A DNA stretch of 47,318 bases from an uncultured Schlesneria sp. (lineage in GTDB: Bacteria; Planctomycetota; Planctomycetia; Planctomycetales; Planctomycetaceae): assembly GCA_903899985.1 (NCBI GenBank), contig CAIULL010000003.1, positions 1 through 47,318 on the forward strand, given 5' to 3'. The notes under the pieces were generated by a model, which had not been told where the DNA came from, ran no database searches, and worked only from the letters and a program-made list of their open reading frames with translations. Both the position numbers and the translations under genes were made by a program. Below are positions 34,374 to 42,630 of the stretch, in pieces. The first letter of the stretch is position 1. Each line of letters opens with the position of its first letter.

Positions 34374-34636
34374 AATTGATGGGGGATCTCTCGAATTAAG
34401 TCTGAGGCATATTCCGCCATTCGACTAAGCCCCCATGGGAGCAGATAGAGGACCACAAGCGAAATTCCAATCATCTTCGGAACGAACGCGAGAGTCTGGT
34501 CATGCAACTGGGTCATGGCCTGAATCAGGCCGATGACTAATCCGATCGCCAACGCGGCCAGAAGCACCGGGCCACCGATAGTCAGCGCCAGCAGAACTGC
34601 TGATCGACAAAGTTCTACAGCCATGTCTGCCGTCAT
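34370..34636 (-). CDS. fliQ: Flagellar export protein FliQ
   Basis: 88 residues, the usual size, with two membrane helices (LALTIGGPVLLAALAIGLVI and LVVLYLLPWGL). The loop IGLIQAMTQLHDQTLAFVPK is diagnostic (IQAxTQ...TLxFxPK). It forms the export gate with FliP and FliR, and is tightly coupled to fliR. Confidence 0.93.
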   Translation of the reverse strand: MTADMAVELCRSAVLLALTIGGPVLLAALAIGLVIGLIQAMTQLHDQTLAFVPKMIGISLVVLYLLPWGLSRMAEYASDLIREIPHQL

Positions 34637-34674
34637 GCCGCCATCCTTACACTTTCAACACACCCGGCGCCGGC

Positions 34675-36138
34675 CTAGGCCATCCGGACGCTTTCAAGCA
34701 ACATTCCCACCGTAAGAAACCATCCATCGATCAGAACAAACAACAACAGCTTGAAGGGGAGCGAAACCATCGAAGGGGGCATCATCGTCAAGCCCAGGCT
34801 GGTCAGGATCATGGCCACCACCAGATCAATGACAAGAAACGGCAGAAACAATTGAAAACCGATCAGAAATCCGACTTTCAATTCGCTGAGCACGTAAGCA
34901 GGCGCAAGGACCGTGAACGGCACTTCATCGTAACTTTGCGGTTCTTGCCATGAACTGGCTGACTTTGATCCGGTCGCTGGCCGTTGAATATCGAGCAGCA
35001 TCCAGACCGCGTCACCATTGTTTGCCTTATCGATTTGTTCACTCATGAAGTTTCGAACCGGGCCAAGCGTTTTTGCCAGCGCCGTGGCTTCATCGATCGC
35101 AGGTTCTCCCGCTGCCGGATTGGAATAGGGGCGAATCCCTTCGTCGTAACTTTTCTGCCAGACAGGTGACATGATCAGAAAAGTGAGAAACATACAAACC
35201 GCGGTCAAAACCTGATTGGGTGGTCCCTGCTGCGTTCCCAATGCCTGACGAAGTAAGCCAAGAGCCACGGTGAACCGGACGAAACAGGTCGTCATCATGA
35301 GAATCGACGGAGCCAGACTGAAAATGGTCATCATGGCCAGCATCTTCAGGCCCAGGCCCAACTGTTGAGGCGACCCAATCTTTTGCGGATCAAATGTTTG
35401 AGGGATTCCACGTTCGATTTCACCCGCTGGAATTTCATGCAGACGTTCTTCAGCAACGGCAGGACGGACCTGATTCGCCTCTTGAGAACGCTTGACCGAT
35501 GGTGTAACGCGATTCGTTTGAGCGTCAGCCGGCGAAGCGGACGCCAGACAAAGCCCCACGGCCGCAATCGCCGCGAAAACCCGTTCCACTTTTGAAGGTG
35601 AAGTCATTTTCTGAGCCGACGTCGTTGGCAATGAATTTCGAGTTGTGCGGGCCTCATCCTTTGAAGGACTACGGCACGCGTTCGTCAATCGTTCAACTTC
35701 CTCGGGATCATCAATCTCAGAGAGCGTGCGAACTCCGTCGGAACCGACTCCCAAGACAAGAATTCGAGAACCGCACCTGACAAGATGGACAGCCACTTTC
35801 GGTTCAATCGTTCGACGACCAAGCACTTCCAATGCATCGATCGGAAGTGCTTGTGCCCCTTGAATTCCATACCGCTTCAGGCCTCGCCCGACAAGAACGA
35901 TGGTCCCGACGATTAGTCCGAGCGAAATGAATGTCGTCCAGAGATTATTTGAGGAGGAAATGGTTTTCCCACGATTGGCACCGTTTGGTTCCACACCACT
36001 CGTCCGGGTGGGAAGCGGCAGGCCGCGAGATGTCTCACGCGACCGTGATGGAAATCCCTCTTCGGCTCGCCCTGCGGAATCTCCAATCAGAAAGATCGCA
36101 ACGACCATCGCCAGTATGGAGAAACGTCTACTTTTCAT
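34675..36138 (-). CDS. fliP: FliO-FliP in one reading frame
   Basis: 487 residues from ATG 36138, chosen because it begins a signal-peptide-like segment (SILAMVVAIFLIGDSAGRA); the longest frame starts at 36234. Residues about 65-155 resemble FliO: one membrane helix (WTTFISLGLIVGTIVLVG), then a soluble domain (IDALEVLGRRTIEPKVAVHL). Residue 178 is Met (base 35607) followed by a second signal-peptide-like stretch (VFAAIAAVGLCLASASPADA), then a complete FliP (MLAMMTIFSLAPSILMMTTC, FLTFLIMSPVW, LSELKVGFLIGFQLFLPFLV, LTSLGLTMMPPSMVSLPFK). The frame contains no stop between the two. Either a real fusion, or two genes sharing a frame with an internal start at 35607; no strong ribosome binding site decides it. 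Confidence 0.88.
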   Translation of the reverse strand: MKSRRFSILAMVVAIFLIGDSAGRAEEGFPSRSRETSRGLPLPTRTSGVEPNGANRGKTISSSNNLWTTFISLGLIVGTIVLVGRGLKRYGIQGAQALPIDALEVLGRRTIEPKVAVHLVRCGSRILVLGVGSDGVRTLSEIDDPEEVERLTNACRSPSKDEARTTRNSLPTTSAQKMTSPSKVERVFAAIAAVGLCLASASPADAQTNRVTPSVKRSQEANQVRPAVAEERLHEIPAGEIERGIPQTFDPQKIGSPQQLGLGLKMLAMMTIFSLAPSILMMTTCFVRFTVALGLLRQALGTQQGPPNQVLTAVCMFLTFLIMSPVWQKSYDEGIRPYSNPAAGEPAIDEATALAKTLGPVRNFMSEQIDKANNGDAVWMLLDIQRPATGSKSASSWQEPQSYDEVPFTVLAPAYVLSELKVGFLIGFQLFLPFLVIDLVVAMILTSLGLTMMPPSMVSLPFKLLLFVLIDGWFLTVGMLLESVRMA

Positions 36139-36519
36139 GGGATTTATGACAACGAAACCCGTGGAACGGAACTGAAAAATATCGGTGTAATCTGGCCGCC
36201 GCCCAACATTGAGGTCTTGTTTTTGCGACAACATTTCATCGTTTGAGTCGGTTTCGGCAAAAACTGCCGCACGGAATCGATGGTGGAATACCCTCGATCG
36301 AGAAATTGGACAAGATCAGGATCGCGGACTTTCCCGCCTGATTTGGGTATATTGCCCAGACAGACACTTCGAGGTGATCGGTCAACGGCGAGCGACGATC
36401 CGATGAATCGACTTCCTGTCGACGCGCGAATTCAATGTGTGCGTGCCGACACGAAGGCTCACTTCCAAGCGTCTGTCAGCGGAAGACTTAACAGGAAACT
36501 GATTTGATCGTTGTATGAC
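36139..36519. other. Divergent intergenic region
   Basis: 381 bp between the fliO/fliP gene (minus) and the acetyltransferase gene (plus). No clear promoter boxes, repeats or gene seen. Confidence 0.4.
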
Positions 36520-37086
36520 ATGGCGGAACAGCAGTTTTTCAAACGATATCGAATGGAGATCCGGCTGGACGAAACGCCCGTTGCGTCCCCCGTACTGCCC
36601 GACGGCTACATTTGGCGAGCATGGGATGAGGCGGATGCCGAGCGACACGCACTGACCAAATATCGCAGTTTCCGCGATGAACTGGATTCCGAAGTCTTTT
36701 CGTGTCTCGGTGAATATTACGGTTGCCTGAGACTGATGTCCGATATCGCCAGCCAGGAGACTTTTCTCGGCCCCGCAACATGGCTCGTCTGTCGGGTCGG
36801 ACAAGGGGAACTTCCCCAGGATTGCGGAACGATTCAAGGGATCGGTGCGCCGAATCAATTCGGATCGATTCAGAACATCGGGGTTGTTCCCGAACATCGA
36901 GGATTGGGTCTCGGACGTGCACTCGTGATGAAATCACTGGAAGGATTTTTAAGTGCCGGAGTGAACCGAGTTGTTCTCGAAGTGACAGCCTCAAACGTCA
37001 CCGCAGTGGAACTCTATCGCAGCCTGGGTTTTCGAATCACACGCACCATGTACCGCGTCGCGCCGATCGAAGAATCCGCTCTTTGA
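36520..37086 (+). CDS. GNAT-family N-acetyltransferase
   Basis: 188 residues from ATG 36520 (a TTG three codons upstream is also possible). The acetyl-CoA-binding motif is IQNIGVVPEHRGLGLGRALV, and the C-terminal motif B is TASNVTAVELYRSLGF. The N-terminal 100 residues are divergent and may determine the substrate, which is unknown. Stands alone. Fold assignment is confident. Confidence 0.88.
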   Translation: MAEQQFFKRYRMEIRLDETPVASPVLPDGYIWRAWDEADAERHALTKYRSFRDELDSEVFSCLGEYYGCLRLMSDIASQETFLGPATWLVCRVGQGELPQDCGTIQGIGAPNQFGSIQNIGVVPEHRGLGLGRALVMKSLEGFLSAGVNRVVLEVTASNVTAVELYRSLGFRITRTMYRVAPIEESAL

Positions 37087-37310
37087 ATCCGGTCACTCAA
37101 CCAGGCCGTCCCCCTTTGTCGTTCGGGTATTGAGCTGAACGATCTCTCCGCTGTCATACCGTCAGTTCGCCAAAAACATCTCTGAAATTATTTGAATTTT
37201 CATGCGAACCTGATTCTGTGCCTGCGGGTCATATACGCAACGGCGATGATGCTCATCGTCAAGGACCTCACAAGTTTCAGGAAGAGTCAACTTCAAAGGC
37301 TTCGCGGATC

Positions 37311-37520
37311 ATGATCTTTTCACAGCCGATATCCGATCGTGGACAGAGCGATACGAAATCGTTGGCCATACCGGCGAACGTTGCCGCAGCACAACCCGTG
37401 CGCCCCCGGATTCAGCAGGCGATTGTCGGACTGTCTTCAGTGATTCAGACGGTAAGCCCGCAGTATTTGGGGAACATCGGCTTCAAACGCGTACAACCCT
37501 CGTATCCCCTGCGCTCGTGA
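37311..37520 (+). CDS. Possible small protein before a strong terminator
   Basis: 69 residues from ATG 37311 (MIFSQPISDRGQSDTKSL...), no known family. The reason to list it is the strong terminator 29 bp after its stop. The ribosome binding site is weak and the sequence may instead be a non-coding transcript. The upstream stretch 37087-37310 holds nothing else. Confidence 0.3.
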   Translation: MIFSQPISDRGQSDTKSLAIPANVAAAQPVRPRIQQAIVGLSSVIQTVSPQYLGNIGFKRVQPSYPLRS

Positions 37521-37548
37521 CATCGGCTTTATGCCTCCGCAAGCTTTC

Positions 37549-37584
37549 AAAAGCCCGGTGTCACACGAATGACACCGGGCTTTT
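37549..37584 (+). terminator. Rho-independent terminator
   Basis: Perfect 15-bp stem (AAAAGCCCGGTGTCA and complement) around cacgaa, followed by a T-rich tract (ttttccttt). It ends a plus-strand transcript just before the tRNA array and could also work on the minus strand. Confidence 0.88.
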
Positions 37585-37704
37585 CCTTTGGCGAAGTCGA
37601 AGAATTTGAAACAGCGTCAACGACATATCACCGTGAGCGTTGACGAACGGGACGCGTTCGAGCCCGCAGAGCAATGGCATTCGTGGAACCGTATCAACAA
37701 TTAT

Positions 37705-37776
37705 CGGGGTGAGGGGCACCGGTCGCCCGCGTGTCTTGGGCACACGAGAAAGTCAGTTCGATTCTGACCATCCCGA
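37705..37776 (+). tRNA. tRNA-Pro (anticodon TGG)
   Basis: Acceptor CGGGGTG/CATCCCG (C1-G72 as usual for proline), D-stem GGGC/GCCC, anticodon loop CTTGGGC, T-arm GTCAG-TTCGATT-CTGAC. First gene of the array. Confidence 0.8.
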
Positions 37777-37780
37777 CTCC

Positions 37781-37849
37781 GCTTGGTGGTGTAACGGAAG
37801 CACGTCGTTCTGATAAGGCGACAGCGGTGGTTCAACTCCACCCCAAGCG
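37781..37849 (+). tRNA. tRNA-like, anticodon GAT (Ile)
   Basis: Acceptor GCTTGG/CCAAGC with a mismatch at position 7; anticodon loop CTGATAA in a weak stem with two G-U pairs; T-arm GGTGG-TTCAACT-CCACC. Only about 69 nt and divergent from chromosomal tRNA-Ile, so the function is uncertain. Confidence 0.6.
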
Positions 37850-38040
37850 ATCATCAGTCTTCGTCACGAAGGATACATTCCACCTCGCCTGTTAAGTATC
37901 CGCCGCAGACGAAAGCTGCCGCTGCTGAAACTTTTCGTTGCCCTTTATTAATTCAAGAAATCCTGCACTCCCTCCCGCAATTTAAAACGGAGAAAACCGT
38001 GGAACAAGAAGAATCTGACAAACGGAACCACGTCCTCATC

Positions 38041-38114
38041 TGGGGTCGTGGTGTAACGGCAGCACAGCAGATTTTTAATCTGCCCGGCGGGGGTTCGAAT
38101 CCCCCCGACCCCAC
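38041..38114 (+). tRNA. tRNA-Lys (anticodon TTT)
   Basis: Acceptor TGGGGTC/GACCCCA (T1-A72, more typical of tRNA-Gln), anticodon stem GCAGA/TCTGC with loop TTTTTAA, T-arm CGGGGG-TTCGAAT-CCCCCC. The body is Gln-like while the anticodon is Lys. Confidence 0.85.
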
Positions 38115-38149
38115 TGTGGCTTCGCCGCAGAGAAAGTAGATAAGAGACA

Positions 38150-38239
38150 GTAGAAAGCCGCTGCAAGCGGTTTGCACGGAGCTATCGCTCCATAAATGAG
38201 AGGAACTTTGGCGACGCTTCGAACGTCAAGTTCCTCAAG
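38150..38239. repeat. tRNA-array spacer repeat, copy A
   Basis: gtagaaagccgctgcaagcgg (38150-38170) and gaacgtcaagttcctcaag (38221-38239) recur in the same order after the last tRNA at 39538-39603. This shows that spacers were duplicated along with tRNAs. Confidence 0.75.
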
Positions 38240-38345
38240 AATAGACGGAGGGAATGTTCCTTAGGTCCATGGTGCGGAAGCTCCTCGCGGACCGGCGGCG
38301 TCCGGCTTCTACTCATCTAATACGATTCTGTCGCGATCCGCTGCA

Positions 38346-38415
38346 GGCCTGTCGCTCAACGGTTAGAGCAGGCTCCTTATAAGGGTCAGATGGCGGTTCA
38401 ACTCCGCCCGGGCCG
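38346..38415 (+). tRNA. tRNA-like, anticodon TAT (Ile, AUA codon)
   Basis: Acceptor GGCCTGT against CCGGGCC (one mismatch), anticodon loop CTTATAA, T-arm GCGG-TTCAACT-CCGC. TAT anticodons are rare in bacteria, which normally read AUA with a modified CAT tRNA. Weak stems make function uncertain. Confidence 0.65.
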
Positions 38416-38506
38416 ACTTAAAGAAGAAGTCCGGATCAAATTATTGAAGGTGGCACACTCCGTCATTACCTGAGATAGCAACGGTTCATTTGCATCTGGT
38501 CTCATT

Positions 38507-38719
38507 TCAAAACCCGAACCAACAGAGAACACCTGAAACAGCACCAATAATGAGCAGCAGGCAGGCCAGCAACGACCCCCACATAGCAATATCTTGAGTG
38601 CCGCCACCCATTCCGTACCGCTTCTCGCGATGCCGATGAACGATGGAGCGGACAACTTCGATTGCTATCAACACGAACAGGAAAGCACCAATCGAAATGT
38701 AATTAATCATTCGCCACAT
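38507..38719 (-). CDS. Small two-helix membrane protein
   Basis: 70 residues. Two hydrophobic segments (YISIGAFLFVLIAIEVVRSI and WGSLLACLLLIIGAVSGVL) flank a basic loop (HRHREKRYG), so the loop should face the cytoplasm. I do not recognise a family. It lies inside the tRNA array on the opposite strand; such arrays often carry small cargo genes. Confidence 0.55.
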   Translation of the reverse strand: MWRMINYISIGAFLFVLIAIEVVRSIVHRHREKRYGMGGGTQDIAMWGSLLACLLLIIGAVSGVLCWFGF

Positions 38720-38828
38720 GTGAGAACGTCCTTCACTCCTTAATGATATCGCACGAATAGTTTAGCAACGAAATCAGCGCACCCCTAAGTCGGCAATGCG
38801 GGTTTGAGCCCCATAGTCCTTCTCCCTT

Positions 38829-38903
38829 TGCGGGGTAGTTTCTGCTGGTAGAAATCCGTGGCTTTGAACCACGAGTTCGCAGGTTCGATTCCTGCCCCCG
38901 CAT
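38829..38903 (+). tRNA. tRNA-Gln (anticodon TTG)
   Basis: Acceptor TGCGGGG/CCCCGCA (T1-A72 as in bacterial Gln), anticodon stem CGTGG/CCACG with loop CTTTGAA, T-arm GCAGG-TTCGATT-CCTGC. Confidence 0.85.
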
Positions 38904-39055
38904 TTCATGACGATTTAACAAAGGATCTGCCAATCAACTCATAAGCGATGCGGCATCGTTCGTGCCGGTCATGACGCCGTACCCTGTACCTGCCGGGACA
39001 AAGTCAACGGCTCGGTATTTGGTTCGGTGCCCACTCCTATAGTTTTAAAAGTTAC

Positions 39056-39141
39056 GGAAGTCATCCGGCTGGATGAGGAACCTGTCTTGAAAACAGGCGG
39101 CGGGAACATCCCGTTTGTGGGTTCGAGTCCCACGGCTTCCG
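39056..39141 (+). tRNA. tRNA-Ser (anticodon TGA)
   Basis: Class II tRNA: anticodon stem CCTGT/ACAGG with loop CTTGAAA, long variable arm (CGGGAACATCCCG), T-arm GTGGG-TTCGAGT-CCCAC, acceptor GGAAGTC/GGCTTCC, discriminator G. Confidence 0.85.
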
Positions 39142-39269
39142 CTCGATATCGAAAAACTTCGTGGCTTATGTGCCAGTAAAACGAGATCGGTCCCGCAAAC
39201 GGATCCCGGTCAGGTTTGATCAAACACAGGGAGATGCAATTTCCAATGCGATATTTTTGACTTGATTCG

Positions 39270-39340
39270 GTCCTGTGGCCTAGCGGCGAAGGCAGCTTCC
39301 TCACAAGAAGAAGAGCGGTGGTTCGAGTCCACCCAGGACC
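39270..39340 (+). tRNA. tRNA-Val (anticodon CAC)
   Basis: Acceptor GTCCTG/CAGGAC, anticodon loop CTCACAA in stem GCTTC/GAAGA with one mismatch at its base, T-arm GGTGG-TTCGAGT-CCACC. Confidence 0.75.
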
Positions 39341-39425
39341 ACTTTGACCTCGCGAGGATCACTTGATCACGTACATCGCGCGAGCGACATCCGTTTTCGA
39401 GAGAAGCATCATCGCGAATGAAAAT

Positions 39426-39506
39426 GCGTCGGCTGGGCATTGGCGTGCCCAAGTGGCTGTAACCCACCCGCCTCGTGCAATGCAGGTTCGACTCCTGCCC
39501 GACGCA
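39426..39506 (+). tRNA. tRNA-Tyr (anticodon GTA)
   Basis: Acceptor GCGTCGG/CCGACGC, anticodon stem GTGG/CCAC with loop CTGTAAC, extended variable arm as expected for bacterial Tyr, T-arm GCAGG-TTCGACT-CCTGC. Last gene of the array. Confidence 0.82.
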
Positions 39507-39979
39507 CTGCGCTTCGCAAGAAATCAAATCGTCGAACGTAGAAAGCCGCAGCAGGCGGTTCTCAAAGAGCTCCCGTAACACTTAGAGCGTCAAGTTCCTC
39601 AAGCGTAGTACGACGAATTCTTCACGACTTTCTCACGTTAACTTGATCTCTCAAGGTGTATCACGGGTTTTCATCAGACTGGGAATACCCGGGTCTATTA
39701 ACTGCAAACGATTATCGCCGGTGGGCCAGTGCTCAGCGGAGTTTCATAAGCTCTGACTGCCAAGTGCGACACTTGGACCGGCTATTTCAACTTAATTGGG
39801 GATCGGAGCCCAAAAGGGGACGACTTGAGACCGATCTACTGGACGTTATGGCTCAATGCTCGAGAGGCTTGACTATGTCAGTGTCGCCAACACGCTTGCG
39901 GGTCATGAAGAGCAAGCTGCCAGCGAACCGATTATGATCAGCTCCCTCTCCGCGACTTTGCCCAAAAAGGAGATTTATC
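39507..39979. other. Post-array spacer with repeat copy B
   Basis: Bases 39538-39603 repeat the array spacer (copy B). The rest has an open frame at 39656-39937 without recognisable features; I do not call it a gene. Confidence 0.5.
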
Positions 39980-40554
39980 GTGAATCGTGTGGCGACGGAA
40001 ACGTTGATTCGGATTCGGCGTTACGATCCAAACGATGTCGATGCCGTTTATGAGGCGGTCATGGAATCCAAAGCAGAACTGTCGTTCTGGATGCCCTGGT
40101 GTCATCATGCGTACTCGCGAAAGGATGCGGCTGCATGGGTCGAAAGCCGTCCGAATGCCTGGGAAACCAATCAGGAGTGGAGCTTCGTTGTGGTGAACGC
40201 TCAGGGAAAGTTGCTTGGCGCTTGCGGAATCCATCGCATCGATCGACTCAATGGGGTCGGTGAACTCGGTTATTGGGTGCGGACTTCTGCGACGAGTAAC
40301 GGCGTCGCGACATCGGCCACGACGCTGTTATCTCAATGGGCGTTTCAGGAAATGGGATTACATCGCATTGAAATCGTCGCCTCTGTAGAAAACAAAGCGA
40401 GTCTGCGGGTGGCTGAAGGGTCGGTGCGATTCGGGAAGGTGTCCTACACGAACGAATTCTACTGCATGGCCGGCGGCACAATTGCGAGTTGTGGGCGATA
40501 CTAAAGCACGCAACCCGCGAACCCACCGGATCGGAAAAGGAGTCACCTGCGTGA
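39980..40554 (+). pseudogene. RimJ/RimL-type GNAT acetyltransferase with a C-terminal frameshift
   Basis: The first frame gives 174 residues, good GNAT sequence up to SVENKASLRVAE (near 40422), then changes to unrelated residues and stops at 40504. In the +1-shifted frame the family C-terminus continues: VGAIREGVLHERILLHGRRH and then NCELWAILK, ending at 40552-40554. One base is missing between gaa and gtcggtgcg around 40420-40425. Motifs in the first frame include WMPWCHHAYSRKDAAAWV and LGACGIHRIDR. It may be a recent inactivation or a sequencing error. Confidence 0.8.
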
Positions 40555-40605
40555 GACTCGCAAAATCAACGCGAGAAGTTTAAGGTTTCATGCGGAGGTC
40601 ATCGC

Positions 40606-41529
40606 ATGGAACAGGCAATCGAAATCTCAGAATTGAATCACCGATTCGGAATCCCCGGGATCGTCAAAATCGTCGCGGGTCACGGTGGACTTACCAAGGT
40701 GGAAGTCACGTCGTCGGCTGCGCAGGGTGAGATGTACCTGCACGGTGCGCACGTGACATCCTGGAAACCGTCGGAGGCAGAAGAAGTCCTCTTCGTCAGC
40801 TCACAATCCCATTGGAACGACAGTCGTCCTATTCGCGGCGGCGTTCCTGTCTGTTTTCCGTGGTTTTCCAACAAAGCAGACGACCCCAATGCGCCGATGC
40901 ACGGATTCGCAAGGACAAAAGCCTGGCAACTGGAGTCGATCGTACAGACTGGTGACGCGGTGACCGTCAGCATGTTCATTGAAAGCGATGACACCACGAA
41001 GAAATGGTGGCCGGCTGACTTTCGTGCGGTCTACCGAGCTACATTCGGTCCCGAACTAATCCTGGAACTCGACGTCGTGAACACAGGAAAGATGTCGTTC
41101 CAATTCGAGGAAGCGCTTCATACCTATTTCCGAGTTGGAAACATTGAAACAGTGCAGGTAAGCGGCTTGGACGGAGTCGACTACCTCGACAAGACCGACG
41201 AGAAGCGAAAGAAGACTCAAAAAGGTGCGATCGCGATCGTCTCAGAGACTGACAGAGTTTATCTCAATACGGGCGCAGTCGTTGATCTGGAAGATCCCGC
41301 TTCAGGCCGCAAGATCGCGATTGCAAAAGAAAACTCCATGTCGACGGTTGTCTGGAATCCATGGATTCAAAAGGCGAAAGCGATGTCTGACTTCGGTGAT
41401 GACGAATGGCCGCAAATGATCTGCATCGAAACCTGCAACGTCGGTAATTCCGAGGTTGAACTGACACCCGGCCATCACCACCAGATGAAAGCTCTCGTGC
41501 GCGTTTCGAATTTAAAGCCAACCGTCTAA
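40606..41529 (+). CDS. D-hexose-6-phosphate mutarotase
   Basis: 307 residues of the YeaD-like aldose epimerase family. Landmarks are GEMYLHGAHVTSWKP, SHWNDSRPIRGGVPVCFPWF, HGFARTKAW (catalytic His), FEEALHTYFRVG and WNPWIQKAKAMSDFGDDEWP. The family interconverts alpha and beta anomers of glucose-6-phosphate and related sugars in the cytoplasm. Length and motifs are complete. GGAGG lies 10 bp before the ATG. Confidence 0.93.
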   Translation: MEQAIEISELNHRFGIPGIVKIVAGHGGLTKVEVTSSAAQGEMYLHGAHVTSWKPSEAEEVLFVSSQSHWNDSRPIRGGVPVCFPWFSNKADDPNAPMHGFARTKAWQLESIVQTGDAVTVSMFIESDDTTKKWWPADFRAVYRATFGPELILELDVVNTGKMSFQFEEALHTYFRVGNIETVQVSGLDGVDYLDKTDEKRKKTQKGAIAIVSETDRVYLNTGAVVDLEDPASGRKIAIAKENSMSTVVWNPWIQKAKAMSDFGDDEWPQMICIETCNVGNSEVELTPGHHHQMKALVRVSNLKPTV

Positions 41530-41727
41530 TACTCTATTCAACATCTCACGGACAAACGCCTGTTTCCGAGTGAAGTACCGGACACAATGACCAAGTACAT
41601 CCCTTCATCCGGTCGTACGAATCCCGCATCGGTACGCAGCAAGTTCATAGACCCGACGAATTCAACGTGGTGCAGGCATGCTTGATGCGACCTTGACGTC
41701 AGTTTGGGAACGACTGGGAATTATTTG

Positions 41728-42630
41728 ATGAGCACTTCTGAATCTCCAGACAGGGATCACCCTTTGGCTCCGTTCTACCGAGCCTTCGGTCACAATGTCT
41801 GGTCGCGGCATGGTGTAATCTGGACCGATGCAGGGCGATTTTCTCTGATAACCGTCCCATGCAATCAGAAACTAACACTGACAAAGAAAGAAATTCAGGA
41901 TTTATTACGTGTTTCCGGCAGAATGATTGCTGTATTTCCGACAACGGAAAACACGGGAGTCACCGTCACGAATTTCTGGGTAAGAGACAAAGGCTATTCT
42001 CTCTCGTTTCTCCAGCGGCAATTTCGCCAGCATGTGATAAAAAACGAGAAAACTTGTGATGTCAGATTGATATCATGGGAAGAACTTTCTCAGATTGGAT
42101 TAAATATCAACCGAAACACGATGGAACGTCGAGGTTTGAAAATGCATAAGTGTATTCAGCCCGAAAACTGGAAACACATCTGTTCTGTTGCTGACACGAT
42201 AAAGGAATTGGAAGTTTTCGGGTGCTTTTACAATGGTGAACTGACAAGCTATTTAGTCTCCTGGTGCTTTAATAATATCTGTCAAGGAATCATGCTTCAC
42301 CGCGACAGTAAATATAATTATCTGGGTGTTGGAAACAGTCTGGTTTATGGCTTTACAAGTCAGATGATTCATCGACCAGAAATTAATTCCATTTCGATGG
42401 GAAGGGGATGGTTTCCCAAATTCGAAAGCCTTAACCGGTTCAAGCGACATGCAGGTTACGTCGACGAAACACTCAGGCTTGCGGTGGTGCTCCATCCGCG
42501 CTGGGAAACAATCCTCGGCTCCAACTTGACCCATAACGTCATGGAACAAATTACCGCATGGACACGAGGCCGATTGAATTTAAAAGATGATTTAGAGCTT
42601 CTTCAGGCGGCCGCTATGACGCAACTCTAA
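41728..42630 (+). CDS. FemAB/GNAT-like protein, function unknown
   Basis: 300 residues from ATG 41728; a TTG at 41704 is in frame but less likely. Segments such as VFGCFYNGELTSYLVSWCF, GIMLHRDSKYNYLGVGNSLV and SMGRGWFPKFESLNRFKRHAG resemble the second GNAT-like domain of FemAB/peptidoglycan-bridge-type acyltransferases, with LNRFKRHAG the most typical stretch. Base composition is more A/T-rich than neighbours, suggesting transfer. The substrate is unknown. Confidence 0.55.
   Translation: MSTSESPDRDHPLAPFYRAFGHNVWSRHGVIWTDAGRFSLITVPCNQKLTLTKKEIQDLLRVSGRMIAVFPTTENTGVTVTNFWVRDKGYSLSFLQRQFRQHVIKNEKTCDVRLISWEELSQIGLNINRNTMERRGLKMHKCIQPENWKHICSVADTIKELEVFGCFYNGELTSYLVSWCFNNICQGIMLHRDSKYNYLGVGNSLVYGFTSQMIHRPEINSISMGRGWFPKFESLNRFKRHAGYVDETLRLAVVLHPRWETILGSNLTHNVMEQITAWTRGRLNLKDDLELLQAAAMTQL

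Noticed and set aside
38190-38340. A further tRNA in the array spacer
   Set aside because: No T-arm with a GTTC-like loop or matching acceptor stem could be found.
38770-38815. tRNA fragment with a GGGTTTGAGCCC segment
   Set aside because: The segment is T-arm-like, but no acceptor or anticodon arm accompanies it.
39656-39937. Open frame of 93 codons after the tRNA array
   Set aside because: No recognisable features, no ribosome binding site, and it lies in spacer-like DNA.
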